Source: Flavobacterium frigoritolerans (GTDB taxonomy: Bacteria; Bacteroidota; Bacteroidia; Flavobacteriales; Flavobacteriaceae). Taken from it: 64,000 nt of DNA. Position 1 is the stretch's first letter. Each line of letters starts with the position of its first letter. Positions 25,943 to 35,781 of the stretch are shown here, piece by piece. The stretch is from the NCBI RefSeq assembly GCF_025847275.1, contig NZ_JAOZEV010000006.1, positions 186,001-250,000 of the forward strand, read 5' to 3'. The notes below the pieces were generated by a model. That model was not told the DNA's origin. It was given only the letters and a program-made list of their open reading frames with translations, and did not search any database. The translations under genes and the position numbers were made by a program.

Positions 25943-26536
25943 ATGAAATTCAAACGTTGGACTTATCTTCTAATTGGTTTATCAATATTTCTTTTCTCAG
26001 GAATATGGGCTTTTAAAAAATTTAATTTTAATACAGAACATACCATAGGGCAACCTCTGGACAGTTTGAATGGTGTTCGTGTTTATTACAATGGCGGAGT
26101 AAATAATGTTACTGATAGAAATCTTACTGCAGACAATTACAATCTTGGCTTAAAATACCAATGTGTAGAATTTGTAAAAAGATATTATTACGAACATTTT
26201 AATCATAAGATGCCTGATAGTTATGGTCATGCCAAAGACTTTTTTAACGCAGATCTTAAAGATGGACAGAAAAATGAAAAAAGAAATTTGGTACAATATA
26301 CCAATCCAAGCACAAGCAAACCAAAAGCGGATGACCTTTTAATTTATAGCGGAACCATTTTTAATCGATTTGGGCATGTTGCCATTATTTCGAATGTTAC
26401 CGATAACGAAATTGAAATAATCCAGCAAAATCCTGGTCCTTTTAGCAAATCGAGAGAGGTTTTTTCTTTAATCGAAAAAGAAGGTAAATGGATAATTGGC
26501 AATGATCGAATTCTGGGTTGGTTAAGAAAAGAATAG
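25943..26536 (+). CDS. Membrane-anchored CHAP domain protein (peptidoglycan amidase-like)
   Basis: A 197-residue protein with one N-terminal membrane segment (YLLIGLSIFLFSGIWAF). A CHAP/NlpC-like domain has the catalytic Cys74 in YQCVEFVKRYY and His145 in FGHVAIISNV. CHAP domains cleave peptidoglycan peptide bonds or related amides. It probably faces the periplasm. The gene meets folK tail to tail without a gap. Confidence 0.85.
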   Translation: MKFKRWTYLLIGLSIFLFSGIWAFKKFNFNTEHTIGQPLDSLNGVRVYYNGGVNNVTDRNLTADNYNLGLKYQCVEFVKRYYYEHFNHKMPDSYGHAKDFFNADLKDGQKNEKRNLVQYTNPSTSKPKADDLLIYSGTIFNRFGHVAIISNVTDNEIEIIQQNPGPFSKSREVFSLIEKEGKWIIGNDRILGWLRKE

Positions 26537-27670
26537 CTACCCTATTTTTTTCTGAATTTCCTCTAAAACAAAAAGATAGTCCTCGTGTTTTTTTACAAAA
26601 TCACGGTCTGAAACATCAATAATCAGAACATTCAAATCTGATTGTGATTTTATATACTCCAAATATCCATTATTGATTTTATCCAAATACTCAGCCTCAA
26701 TGTTTTGCTCGTAGCTTCTGCCTCGCTTTTTTATGTTCTGTAATAAGCGTTCTGTATTTTGATATAAATAAACATACAAATCTGGTTTTGGCATTTCCTT
26801 ATAGATAATATCAAACAAGTTTCGATACAAGCGATATTCATCTTCGGCAAGTGTTATTTTGGCAAAGATTAATGATTTAAAAATATGATAATCGGCTACG
26901 ATAAAATCTTTAAATAAATCAAATTGCGCTAAATCATCTGATAATTGCTGATAACGATCTGCCAGAAAAGACATTTCGAGCGGAAAAGCATATCGGTTTT
27001 GATCTTTATAAAATTTAGGTAAAAATGGATTGTCTGCAAAACGTTCTAATACTGTTTTAGCATTAAAATCATCGGCTATTTTATGAACTAAAGTTGTTTT
27101 TCCAGCACCAATATTTCCTTCAAAAGCAATATAATTAAATCGTTGCATTGGAATTTCCTGCAACGGGCTTTTCAAATCCTGAACTACCGTACAAATACTA
27201 TCATCGGGTGTTATTGCAATTAATTCTGAAATTGTTTTTTGAAAAATTGGATGTTTCCAATTTAAATTTAAATCTTGAATGGGCATCAAGACAAAATTTC
27301 GATTTTGCATCAAAGGATGTGGAATCTGAAGCTTATCAGTATCGATAATTTCATCTTCATAAATAATCACATCAACATCTATAAGTCGGGATTGATATCC
27401 TTGTTGTTCTGAACGAATACGACCTAATTGTTTTTCTACTTTTAGAACCTGATTTAATATTTTTTGTGCCGATGCATTGGTATGCAAAATTAAGGCACAA
27501 TTATAAAATGCATCACTTTCAAAACCCCAAGCTGGTGTTTCATATAACCTCGAAACCTGAACAACAGTACCGATTTCCTGATGTATCAAATTAATGCAGT
27601 TTTCTATATTTGCTAACCTATTTCCTTGGTTACTTCCTAGGGATAAAACGACCTGATGTTGTGATTTCAT
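26537..27670 (-). CDS. folK: Fusion of FolK (HPPK) and deoxynucleoside kinase
   Basis: A 377-residue two-domain protein. Residues about 5-160 are 6-hydroxymethyl-dihydropterin pyrophosphokinase of folate synthesis (LSLGSNQGNR, RLIDVDVIIYED, IPHPLMQNRNFVL). Residues about 178-377 are a deoxynucleoside kinase with P-loop GNIGAGKTTL (184-193), ERFADNPFLPKFY and LADRYQQ, for nucleoside salvage. The linker is only about 20 residues. The frame begins at a TTG (27682), but ATG 27670 fits the HPPK start. To my knowledge this fusion is seen in other Bacteroidota. Confidence 0.93.
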   Translation of the reverse strand: MKSQHQVVLSLGSNQGNRLANIENCINLIHQEIGTVVQVSRLYETPAWGFESDAFYNCALILHTNASAQKILNQVLKVEKQLGRIRSEQQGYQSRLIDVDVIIYEDEIIDTDKLQIPHPLMQNRNFVLMPIQDLNLNWKHPIFQKTISELIAITPDDSICTVVQDLKSPLQEIPMQRFNYIAFEGNIGAGKTTLVHKIADDFNAKTVLERFADNPFLPKFYKDQNRYAFPLEMSFLADRYQQLSDDLAQFDLFKDFIVADYHIFKSLIFAKITLAEDEYRLYRNLFDIIYKEMPKPDLYVYLYQNTERLLQNIKKRGRSYEQNIEAEYLDKINNGYLEYIKSQSDLNVLIIDVSDRDFVKKHEDYLFVLEEIQKKIG

Positions 27671-27710
27671 AATTAGATGCAAATTAACTAAAAGTATTTT
27701 AGAAATAGAA

Positions 27711-27718
27711 TATATTTG
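27711..27718 (+). promoter_or_regulatory. -7 element TATATTTG for sppA
   Basis: A full TAnnTTTG match 87 bp before the sppA ATG, in the divergent gap with folK. Confidence 0.4.
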
Positions 27719-27805
27719 TATAGCGACTTATAACAAAATAAAAAAATATAAAGTCTCGATTTGTAACATTTTAGCTTTTTAGCTACTTATTAAAAAAATG
27801 TAATT

Positions 27806-29569
27806 ATGAAATTTTTAGGAAATGTAATAGCTACCGTAATCGGTATTTTTGTTTTTTTCATGCTGTCCTTTTTTGGAATAATGTTATTAGCTGCGCTTTT
27901 TGGAGGCGATAGTAATGCTGTTACCGTAAAAAGTGACTCTGTAATTGAACTTGATTTAAGAAAAATACAAAATGATTATGCTGGAAAATATAAAGACCCT
28001 TGGGTAACTATTTTTTCTGAGCAAAAAGGTATTGGGTTAACAGATATCATTAATGCTATTGATGTCGCAAAAACGGATGATAATATTAAAGGAATTTCAA
28101 TTCTTAATGATGCATCATCTTTAGGAATGGCACAAAGTAAAGATTTACGAAATGCTCTTGAAAGTTTTAAAAAATCAGGAAAGTTTGTAATGGCGTATTC
28201 TAATGCGTATTCTCAAAAAGAATATTATTTAAATTCGGTTGCAAATACAATTTATTTAAATCCCGTTGGTGATTTAGATTTTAAAGGACTGTCTTCTGAA
28301 ATTATGTTTTTTAAAGATTTTCAAGAAAAATCAGGTATTCACATGGAGGTAATTCGTCATGGAAAATATAAAAGTGCTGTTGAACCATTTCTTGAGAACA
28401 AAATGAGCGATGCCAACAGAGAGCAAACTGGAGCTTTATTAAACTCTATTTGGAATACTGTTGTTGCTGATATTTCTAAAAGCCGTAACATTCCAGTTAC
28501 CCGATTAAATGAAATCGCAAACGGACTTTTAGCCCGAACACCAGAAATGGCAAAAACGGAGCGTCTTGTAGATGTTATTGCCTACGAAGATGTATATCAT
28601 AATGCTATCAAAAAAGCATTAAAAGTAACAGGCGATGATGATTATAATAAAGTCTCTATCTCTGATTATACACAAAATATCATTACAACTGCTGTTAGTT
28701 CTGATTCTTCAAGCGATCAAATCGCAATTATCTACGCTCAGGGAGAAATTCAAAGTGGAGAAGGCGATGTCACTGTTATTGGTGAAGGATCTATGCGCCG
28801 TTCTTTACAAGAAGCTCGTAAAAACAAAGATGTAAAAGCAATTGTGCTAAGAATTGATAGTCCTGGAGGAAGTGCTTTAACTTCTGATTTAATTTGGAGA
28901 GAAGTAGAATTAACTAAAAAAGTAAAACCTGTAGTTGTTTCTATGGGTAACTATGCAGCATCTGGAGGATATTATATTGCATGTAATGCTAATAAAATAT
29001 TTGCCGAAAGCAATACAATAACTGGTTCTATCGGAGTTTTTGGAGTACTACCAAATTTCACTCCTTTGGCAAATAAACTAGGAATTAATACTGAACAAGT
29101 AAAAACTCACGTAAATGCTGCCAACTATAGCCCGTTTGTACCTTTGGATGAAAACTTCAAAGCTGTGACCTTAGAAAGTGTTGAACATATTTACAAAACT
29201 TTTGTAACTCATGTTGCCGAAGGAAGAAAAATGACTTTTGATCAAGTTGATGCTATTGCACAAGGAAGAGTTTGGACTGGTTCTGAAGCCCTTAAAATTG
29301 GTCTTGTAGATAAAATTGGAGGCCTAAATGATGCGATAGCTGAAGCTGCAACTCTTGCCAAAATAAAAGACTACAGCACACAAAACTATCCAGAATACGA
29401 AAAGAAATTTAATGATATGTTGCAAGGTTTGCCTTTTGCAAAATCAAAAGAGAATTTCATTAAAGAAGAAATAGGTGAAGAAAAATATTTTATTATCGAA
29501 CAAGTAAAAAGATTACAAAATAAAAAAGGAGTACAAGCAATGATGCCCTTTCAAATTAATATTCAATAA
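27806..29569 (+). CDS. sppA: Signal peptide peptidase SppA (long form)
   Basis: A 587-residue membrane protease that degrades cleaved signal peptides. One N-terminal membrane segment (VIGIFVFFMLSFFGIMLL) is followed by tandem ClpP-like domains, as in the 67-kDa E. coli type. GKYKSAVEPF (about residues 186-195) holds the family's catalytic lysine. Ser386 in NYAASGGYYIA is the nucleophile. SPGGSALTSDLIW and TGSIGVFGVLPN are conserved. It is a single gene with a terminator behind it. Confidence 0.95.
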   Translation: MKFLGNVIATVIGIFVFFMLSFFGIMLLAALFGGDSNAVTVKSDSVIELDLRKIQNDYAGKYKDPWVTIFSEQKGIGLTDIINAIDVAKTDDNIKGISILNDASSLGMAQSKDLRNALESFKKSGKFVMAYSNAYSQKEYYLNSVANTIYLNPVGDLDFKGLSSEIMFFKDFQEKSGIHMEVIRHGKYKSAVEPFLENKMSDANREQTGALLNSIWNTVVADISKSRNIPVTRLNEIANGLLARTPEMAKTERLVDVIAYEDVYHNAIKKALKVTGDDDYNKVSISDYTQNIITTAVSSDSSSDQIAIIYAQGEIQSGEGDVTVIGEGSMRRSLQEARKNKDVKAIVLRIDSPGGSALTSDLIWREVELTKKVKPVVVSMGNYAASGGYYIACNANKIFAESNTITGSIGVFGVLPNFTPLANKLGINTEQVKTHVNAANYSPFVPLDENFKAVTLESVEHIYKTFVTHVAEGRKMTFDQVDAIAQGRVWTGSEALKIGLVDKIGGLNDAIAEAATLAKIKDYSTQNYPEYEKKFNDMLQGLPFAKSKENFIKEEIGEEKYFIIEQVKRLQNKKGVQAMMPFQINIQ

Positions 29570-29988
29570 TTACAACTTCATTACATATTACAATCCGTTT
29601 GAGTCTAACTTAAACGGATTTTTTATTTTATATATAATCGCTTAAAGTTAACTCAGGTTTAATTTACTGGTAACACATCTAAGTGCATCTTGTTGCTACT
29701 TTAGCAAAATATTGCAAGGTTAGTTATACAAGCTTTTAAGACATTTTACGCTAGTAGAATTCATAACAATATTACCCTGTTTATTTTTTTGAATAGCTTA
29801 CTCATGTCAGCCCCTCGATATGTAGTAGGCTATTTTTTTCTATTTAAAAAAAGATAAAACTTACAAATAAATGTGCTTCAATTTCTTTTTATGAAAAAAT
29901 TGCAGAAGGAATCACACATAAAAGTTTATTTTTGCAATAAGCAGGCACAAAATTTGCTTGTAATAACTGAATCCAAATAACTACATAT
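29570..29988. other. 419-bp intergenic region after sppA
   Basis: Besides the sppA terminator (29591-29628) and a weaker imperfect hairpin at about 29790-29838 (AATAGC-TTAC ... GTAGTAGGCTATT, then Ts), no gene or recognisable RNA is seen. Confidence 0.5.
29591..29628 (+). terminator. Terminator after sppA
   Basis: AATCCGTTTGAGTC-TAA-CTTAAACGGATT stem-loop followed by a T-run. Confidence 0.8.
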
Positions 29989-32625
29989 ATGCTAAAGAAA
30001 GTTCTGAAAATCGCAGGAATAGTAATCGTTTTACTAATTGCATCGTTGTTTGCAATTCCATATTTTTTTAAAGACCAGATAAAAGCCAAAATATCTGAAG
30101 CCATCAATGAGAGCGTTGATGCCAAAGTTAGTTTTGTCGATGCTGATTTGAGTTTATTTAAAAACTTCCCGAACGCTAACGTTTCCATAGAAAAACTGGT
30201 GATTATCAATAAAGCTCCTTTTGAAGGTGATACTTTAATTTCATTGGGTGAGTTAAATTTGAAAATGAGCATCAAAGAGCTTTTCAAAGGAAAAGATGAA
30301 CCTTTGAGTATTCAGGGAATTGATACCAAAAACGGATTAATCAATATTATATTTGATAAAAATGGTGTTGGTAATTTTGACATTGCATTAAAAAAAGACG
30401 ATTCAAAAAAAGACGAGACGGCAAGCAAACCTCTTTCCTTAAAAATCAAAGGTTATAAAATCGAAAATTTCACTTTTAGATATTTTGATCAAGGTTCAAA
30501 AATTAAAATGGTTATCGATAGTTTGAACCACGAAGGTAACGGAGATTTCACTGCTTCTAAGTTGGACTTAACAACAAAATCGACCGCCAAAGTATCTTTG
30601 GATATGGACAAAATCAATTATATGAAAAATGTGTCACTAACTCTTGATGCGGTTTTAGGTATTGATTTAGAAAAAAACAAATACACATTTAAAGAAAACA
30701 AGGCTTTAATTAATCAGTTGCCTTTAGAGTTTGATGGTTTTATTCAAATGGTTGAAGGTGGACAACAATATGATTTAAAGTTCAAAACACCTACCTCATC
30801 GTTCACTAACTTTCTGGGCTTAATTCCATCTGCCTATTCTTCTGGATTAGATGGCGTAAAAACTACAGGAGATTTTACTGTTGCTGGATTTGCAAAAGGA
30901 CTATTTTCAGACACTACTGTTCCTAAATTCAATATTGAAATTGCATCTAACAATGCTTCATTTAAATATCCAAACTTACCCAAATCGGTTCAGAACATTG
31001 TAATCGACACTAAGATTATAAACGAAACTGGAGTTTTAAATGATACGTATGTAAATTTAGATAAACTTTCGTTCAAGATTGATCAGGATGTTTTTAACGC
31101 TAAAGCAAATATCAAAAACATTACTGTTAATCCTATTGTAGATGCTGCCTTAAAAGGAACTATTAACTTAGCCAATCTTTCTAAAGCATATCCTATAAAA
31201 ATGGACAAACCATTAGCTGGAATATTAAAAGCCGATGTAACTACTAATTTTGATATGGCTTCGGTTGAAAAAAGTCAATACCAAAACATAAAAAATGCTG
31301 GTACAATGAGCTTATCTGGATTTAAATATACAGATGAGAATAATAAATCAATGAATATTAGCACTGCTTTGGTTCAGTTTAATACAAGTACAATTAACTT
31401 AAAACAATTTGATGCTACAACCGGAAAAAGTGATATTAGCATTAATGGTATTCTTGAAAATTTCTATGGTTTTATGTTTAAAAAACAAGAGCTAAGAGGG
31501 AATTTCAATATGAGTTCAAACCAATTGGCTGTTGATGACTTTATGACTACGGGAGAACCTGCTGCTGCTAAAACTGAAACCGATTCTAAGGCTAAAGCTA
31601 AACCAGCCGAAGCTATGAAAATTCCTGCTTTCCTAAATTGTACATTAACTGCAAAAGCAAATACAGTTTTGTATGATAATTTAAAACTAACAAATGTTGC
31701 TGGAAAAATAATTGTAAAAGACGAAAAAGCAACTTTAGAGAACTTTAAAACATCCATTTTTGGAGGAACTATTGGCTTAAACGGAACTGTTTCTACAAAA
31801 GAAAAAGTTCCTACTTTTAATATGAATTTAGGATTCAATCAAGTTGATATTGCACAATCATTCACGCAATTAGATATGTTGAAAAAGATTGCTCCGATAG
31901 CAGGAATTATCAATGGTAAATTAAATTCGACTATTAAACTTAACGGAAATCTAAATGCTACCGAATTAACTCCAGATTTAAAATCAATTTCAGGAGATTT
32001 GATAGGGCAATTACTTTCGACTACTGTAAATGCTAAAAATTCGACGGTATTAAATGCTTTGACTTCAAACATTAAATTCATTGATATGAATAAAGTAAAT
32101 TTGAACGATATTAAAGCAGCCTTATCTTTTGAAAATGGAAAAGTTAACGTAAAACCGTTTGACATTAAATATCAAGATATTAAAATTACTGTTGGCGGAA
32201 CTCACGGTTTTGATCAAACGATGAACTACAATATTAAGTTAGACGTTCCTGCAAAATATCTTGGATCTGAAGCCAATGCTTTTATTGCTAAAATGTCTCC
32301 TGCTGATGCTGCTAAACTAGAAAATATTCCGATTAACGCATTATTGACTGGAAATTTTTCTAGTCCAAAAGTATCTACAGATATGAAAAGTGCCATTACG
32401 AGTTTAACTACACAATTGGTTAATCAGCAAAAAGATAAGCTTACTAAACAAGGAACAAGTGCTTTAACAGATTTGATTAATAAAAATACCAAATCAAAAG
32501 ATACTACTAAAGCTGGTGCAACAGCTAAAGAAAAAACTACTCAGGAAGTAACTAATAAAGCGAGTGAATTATTAAACGGTTTGTTTAAGAAAAAGAAAAA
32601 AGAAGAGCCTGCAACGACTCCATAA
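29989..32625 (+). CDS. AsmA family protein
   Basis: An 878-residue protein. An N-terminal membrane anchor (KIAGIVIVLLIASLFAIPYFF) is followed by the AsmA N-terminal motif (AINESVDAKVSFVDADLSLFKNFPN) and long beta-rich repeats. The AsmA-like C-terminal part includes FGGTIGLNGTVSTKEK and QVDIAQSFTQLDML. The tail (about 820-878) is Lys/Thr/Glu-rich and low-complexity. AsmA-like proteins are implicated in lipid transport and outer-membrane homeostasis. It stands alone and has a strong terminator. Confidence 0.88.
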   Translation: MLKKVLKIAGIVIVLLIASLFAIPYFFKDQIKAKISEAINESVDAKVSFVDADLSLFKNFPNANVSIEKLVIINKAPFEGDTLISLGELNLKMSIKELFKGKDEPLSIQGIDTKNGLINIIFDKNGVGNFDIALKKDDSKKDETASKPLSLKIKGYKIENFTFRYFDQGSKIKMVIDSLNHEGNGDFTASKLDLTTKSTAKVSLDMDKINYMKNVSLTLDAVLGIDLEKNKYTFKENKALINQLPLEFDGFIQMVEGGQQYDLKFKTPTSSFTNFLGLIPSAYSSGLDGVKTTGDFTVAGFAKGLFSDTTVPKFNIEIASNNASFKYPNLPKSVQNIVIDTKIINETGVLNDTYVNLDKLSFKIDQDVFNAKANIKNITVNPIVDAALKGTINLANLSKAYPIKMDKPLAGILKADVTTNFDMASVEKSQYQNIKNAGTMSLSGFKYTDENNKSMNISTALVQFNTSTINLKQFDATTGKSDISINGILENFYGFMFKKQELRGNFNMSSNQLAVDDFMTTGEPAAAKTETDSKAKAKPAEAMKIPAFLNCTLTAKANTVLYDNLKLTNVAGKIIVKDEKATLENFKTSIFGGTIGLNGTVSTKEKVPTFNMNLGFNQVDIAQSFTQLDMLKKIAPIAGIINGKLNSTIKLNGNLNATELTPDLKSISGDLIGQLLSTTVNAKNSTVLNALTSNIKFIDMNKVNLNDIKAALSFENGKVNVKPFDIKYQDIKITVGGTHGFDQTMNYNIKLDVPAKYLGSEANAFIAKMSPADAAKLENIPINALLTGNFSSPKVSTDMKSAITSLTTQLVNQQKDKLTKQGTSALTDLINKNTKSKDTTKAGATAKEKTTQEVTNKASELLNGLFKKKKKEEPATTP

Positions 32626-32643
32626 AATTTCATCATTACGTTT

Positions 32644-32680
32644 AAAAAAAGCCTAAGAATATTAATTCTTAGGCTTTTTT
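32644..32680. terminator. Bidirectional terminator between asmA-like gene and trehalase
   Basis: AAAAGCCTAAGAAT-ATTA-ATTCTTAGGCTTTT perfect stem with A and T runs on both sides, between convergent genes. Confidence 0.9.
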
Positions 32681-32705
32681 ATTGATGGCTATTAAATTTT
32701 TCTTT

Positions 32706-34571
32706 CTAAAACAATGTATCAGGATCTGTTAGTTTTTCTAATTCTTCTTTTAATTCCGTTTTTAAAATACTCAATCCAACCTGATAGGAAGCATTCATCC
32801 AACCAAAACCTTCTTCGGTAATATAATCGAATGCTGTACCTACATTTCCGTATTCAGCAAATATTTTTAGGGAACTGGTTTCTAAATTAAATTTCTCCGG
32901 AATAGTCCCGTTATAATCTACTGCATTGCGAGTAATAAGCCATAACCATCGATAAATCATTTCCTGAGCTTCATTTACATAATTATAATTCAGTAATCCT
33001 TCCCATAAAAACATTTGATGTGGCGCCCATCCAAAAGGGTAATCCCATTGTCGTTGTGGTGAATTTACATCTAAATCATCAATTGCTTCCTTGGTACTTC
33101 CTGCGATTCCTCCTTTTAATTTAAATTTAGGTAATGCGTTTTTAACTAAAACTTCGGCTTGTTCTGCATTACATAAATTTGCCCAAAGCGGATAAAATGT
33201 TGCTGCTGCATCAAATTGGTGTGGTTCATTCTTTACAAAATTATAATCGTAATAAATCCCTGCATTGGTATCCCAAAGCAATTCATTGATTTTTTCTTTT
33301 CTAAAAGCTGCTTTTTCTTTCCAATATTCACTAGAATATGTTGTGTGTTTTTCATCTGTAAAATGATTATCAAACTCTGTTTCAATTAAGAAAGCAATAT
33401 CTATTTCATATTTATAAAGCAAACTGTTTAGATCTATCGTATTTAAATCGGCACAAACATTTACAAATCGATTGGTTGTATCGTGACCGCTTTCTCGCAT
33501 GCTACGATCGTGAACAAAATAGGCATCTAGGCTAGCATCGGTAATTTCTCTGTCAAGATATTTTTTTTCAAATTCTCTTAAAGGTAAATTATATAACAGC
33601 GCATATTTCTCCAGAACATCATCAAAATGCCCTACCTCAACTTCAAACGGAAGACCAATTCCTTCTGCTTTATATCGGTTTAGTCCATTTGGCGTAAGCC
33701 TCTTCCCTTCTTGCATCCAAACGGTTTGGTATTCTTTTATTGCAGTATGCAGATGTTTTGCAATCCAGTCTTTTTCTGGCTTAGAATTTTCTGTAATCGC
33801 AACAATTAATGAAGTATATAATGGGGGTTGTGTTCGTGTTAAATAATAACTTCTGTTTGCATTAAGTATCTTGCCATAATGGTCGATTTGATATTTAAAA
33901 TTCTCGGCAATCCCTACAGCTAGTTCTGGTTTATTATCCAGCAAAAGTCCTATTGCAATAAAGTAGCTATCCCAGCCATACATTTCGTTAAATCGACCTC
34001 CAGGAACTACAAACGGAACACCTTTTATCTCCTTATTGTCTTGCTGCAATGCCAGAGCCAAGATTCCTGGTTTCTTGTTTAAAGTCAATACATATTCTGA
34101 TGAAATATCCTTGGCTAGTTGAACCACTTTTAATTTTGGAATAGATGCTTCTAAATTTTTAAAATACTCAAAAGCTACAGTATCTGTTGCTGGAACATAT
34201 AAATACGAAATTGCATTTTCTATCTTATCATCTTCAACAATTTTTGCAACGCCTTTTGCATCGATAGTTCTCGTTAATCCATTCCAATATAAATTCTTTA
34301 TTTTTCTGGAAATGCGACTTACTGGATTCTCTATTATTTCGGAACTATTTATTTCTGCAAATTCTGAATTGCTTTTTTTAGACAATGCCAATTCCTGCAA
34401 TAAATTAGACAAATGATAAGTTCCCTCTATGTTTAGAGAATTTCCGTTTTCATCTTCTAATAAAAAAGTTTTAGGCCCTTTATCGTCTATCGTAATTTTT
34501 TTATCACCATCCGTGTCTTCTTGTGCCAATAACCTCTGAAGCGTCTGATTTATGTTTAGTTTAAATTTCAT
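32706..34571 (-). CDS. Cytoplasmic neutral-type trehalase (GH37) with N-terminal calcium-loop motif
   Basis: A 621-residue alpha,alpha-trehalase that splits trehalose to two glucoses. Both GH37 signatures are present: PGGRFNEMYGWDSYF and QWDYPFGWAPHQ. There is no signal peptide, so it acts in the cytoplasm on imported trehalose. The first 110 residues resemble fungal neutral trehalases: a loop DTDGDKKITIDDKGPK (residues 19-34, EF-hand-like with Asp19, Asp21, Asp23, Asp30) and ENPVSRISRKIKNLYW (residues about 80-95). The gene overlaps the MFS transporter gene by 11 bases, so translational coupling is likely. Part of the LacI-controlled locus. Confidence 0.93.
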   Translation of the reverse strand: MKFKLNINQTLQRLLAQEDTDGDKKITIDDKGPKTFLLEDENGNSLNIEGTYHLSNLLQELALSKKSNSEFAEINSSEIIENPVSRISRKIKNLYWNGLTRTIDAKGVAKIVEDDKIENAISYLYVPATDTVAFEYFKNLEASIPKLKVVQLAKDISSEYVLTLNKKPGILALALQQDNKEIKGVPFVVPGGRFNEMYGWDSYFIAIGLLLDNKPELAVGIAENFKYQIDHYGKILNANRSYYLTRTQPPLYTSLIVAITENSKPEKDWIAKHLHTAIKEYQTVWMQEGKRLTPNGLNRYKAEGIGLPFEVEVGHFDDVLEKYALLYNLPLREFEKKYLDREITDASLDAYFVHDRSMRESGHDTTNRFVNVCADLNTIDLNSLLYKYEIDIAFLIETEFDNHFTDEKHTTYSSEYWKEKAAFRKEKINELLWDTNAGIYYDYNFVKNEPHQFDAAATFYPLWANLCNAEQAEVLVKNALPKFKLKGGIAGSTKEAIDDLDVNSPQRQWDYPFGWAPHQMFLWEGLLNYNYVNEAQEMIYRWLWLITRNAVDYNGTIPEKFNLETSSLKIFAEYGNVGTAFDYITEEGFGWMNASYQVGLSILKTELKEELEKLTDPDTLF

Positions 34572-35781
34572 TTTTAGTCGTTATTTTTTTTAATATAAAG
34601 AATGACACCAATAATAATGACATTGGAATCAATGTGTAATAAAATGCATTTTGTGGTCCTTGATTTTGAAATAACCATCCTATTATTCTTGAACCTATCG
34701 TTCCTCCCAGTGCAGAAAAAACTACGATTAATCCTGTCATGGAACTATGTAACTTTTTAGGCAAAGCGCTCAATATAACTGAATTTAGCAACGGATAAAT
34801 AGGTGCTATAAATAATCCCACTAGTGGAAATGCAAAGCCTATTAATGGAATTTCGCTAAACGAATGAATCGTTTTGACCTCTAACCCTACTGCTTTAGGT
34901 AATACAAAAATTACAATGAGCATAGCGCATATAATACAACAACTCAATACCCAAATCCAGTTTATTTTTTTGGTAATTTCTCCCGCCAATATCCTTCCAA
35001 TTGCCAATGAAATAGCCAGAATACTTGCCATCATTATACTATTGTTTTCTGATAGATGAAGCACTTTATCATTAAATGTTGGCAACCAAGACATAATTCC
35101 TTGTTCGATCATTACAAACAAAAAGGCACTTACTACGAAAACTATTACGAGTAGCTTTGCCATTAATTTTATCATTTGCACAAAATCATCAGCAAGATTT
35201 GCCCCTGGAATTTCTACTGGTTTTTCTATTTTTATAAAAAATAAAAAGCCAAATGATAGTAATGTTAATAAAGCCAAAAACCAATATACGTTAAGCCAAG
35301 AATCAGGATTAGTATCATTATTAAAAGCAGGAAATAAAAAATAGGCCAATGCAATTCCTATCATAAAAACGCCTTCGACACTACTCATCAAAGCGTTATG
35401 TTCTTTCTGATTATTGGTTACTGTACCAATAAGGGAATAAACGGATACTTTTATTAATGCAAAAGAAACTCCTACGGTTGCAAAAAGTAATTTGGCATAA
35501 TTAAAAGAGTTACCATAATACATAGCGATACAGGCAAAAGTGACCAATCCTAGCCCGATAAGCATTGCTTTTTTATAGCCTATTCTTGGTAAAAATGAAG
35601 CTATCAAAAATGACACAATTGCGATTGGTAAATCCTTAAAAGCTTCTAGAATACTGGCTTGTAATTCATTTACGCCATAATTTTTTTGCGCTTTCAAAAT
35701 TACTATCCCAACGCTGTTCAGTAATATTGCAAACACAAAGTAATTGAGATATAATACTGCTGTTATTCCTGCTTTTTTCAT
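34561..35781 (-). CDS. MFS transporter, probable trehalose/sugar importer
   Basis: A 406-residue protein with about twelve hydrophobic segments. A typical MFS loop (RIGYKKAMLIGLGLVTF) lies between segments 2 and 3. The frame reaches a TTG at 35814, but ATG 35781 (MKKAGITAVLYLNYF) starts right before the first membrane segment. It overlaps trehalase by 11 bases and sits downstream of a TonB receptor. Substrate specificity for trehalose across the inner membrane is inferred from these neighbours. Confidence 0.88.
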   Translation of the reverse strand: MKKAGITAVLYLNYFVFAILLNSVGIVILKAQKNYGVNELQASILEAFKDLPIAIVSFLIASFLPRIGYKKAMLIGLGLVTFACIAMYYGNSFNYAKLLFATVGVSFALIKVSVYSLIGTVTNNQKEHNALMSSVEGVFMIGIALAYFLFPAFNNDTNPDSWLNVYWFLALLTLLSFGFLFFIKIEKPVEIPGANLADDFVQMIKLMAKLLVIVFVVSAFLFVMIEQGIMSWLPTFNDKVLHLSENNSIMMASILAISLAIGRILAGEITKKINWIWVLSCCIICAMLIVIFVLPKAVGLEVKTIHSFSEIPLIGFAFPLVGLFIAPIYPLLNSVILSALPKKLHSSMTGLIVVFSALGGTIGSRIIGWLFQNQGPQNAFYYTLIPMSLLLVSFFILKKITTKNEI

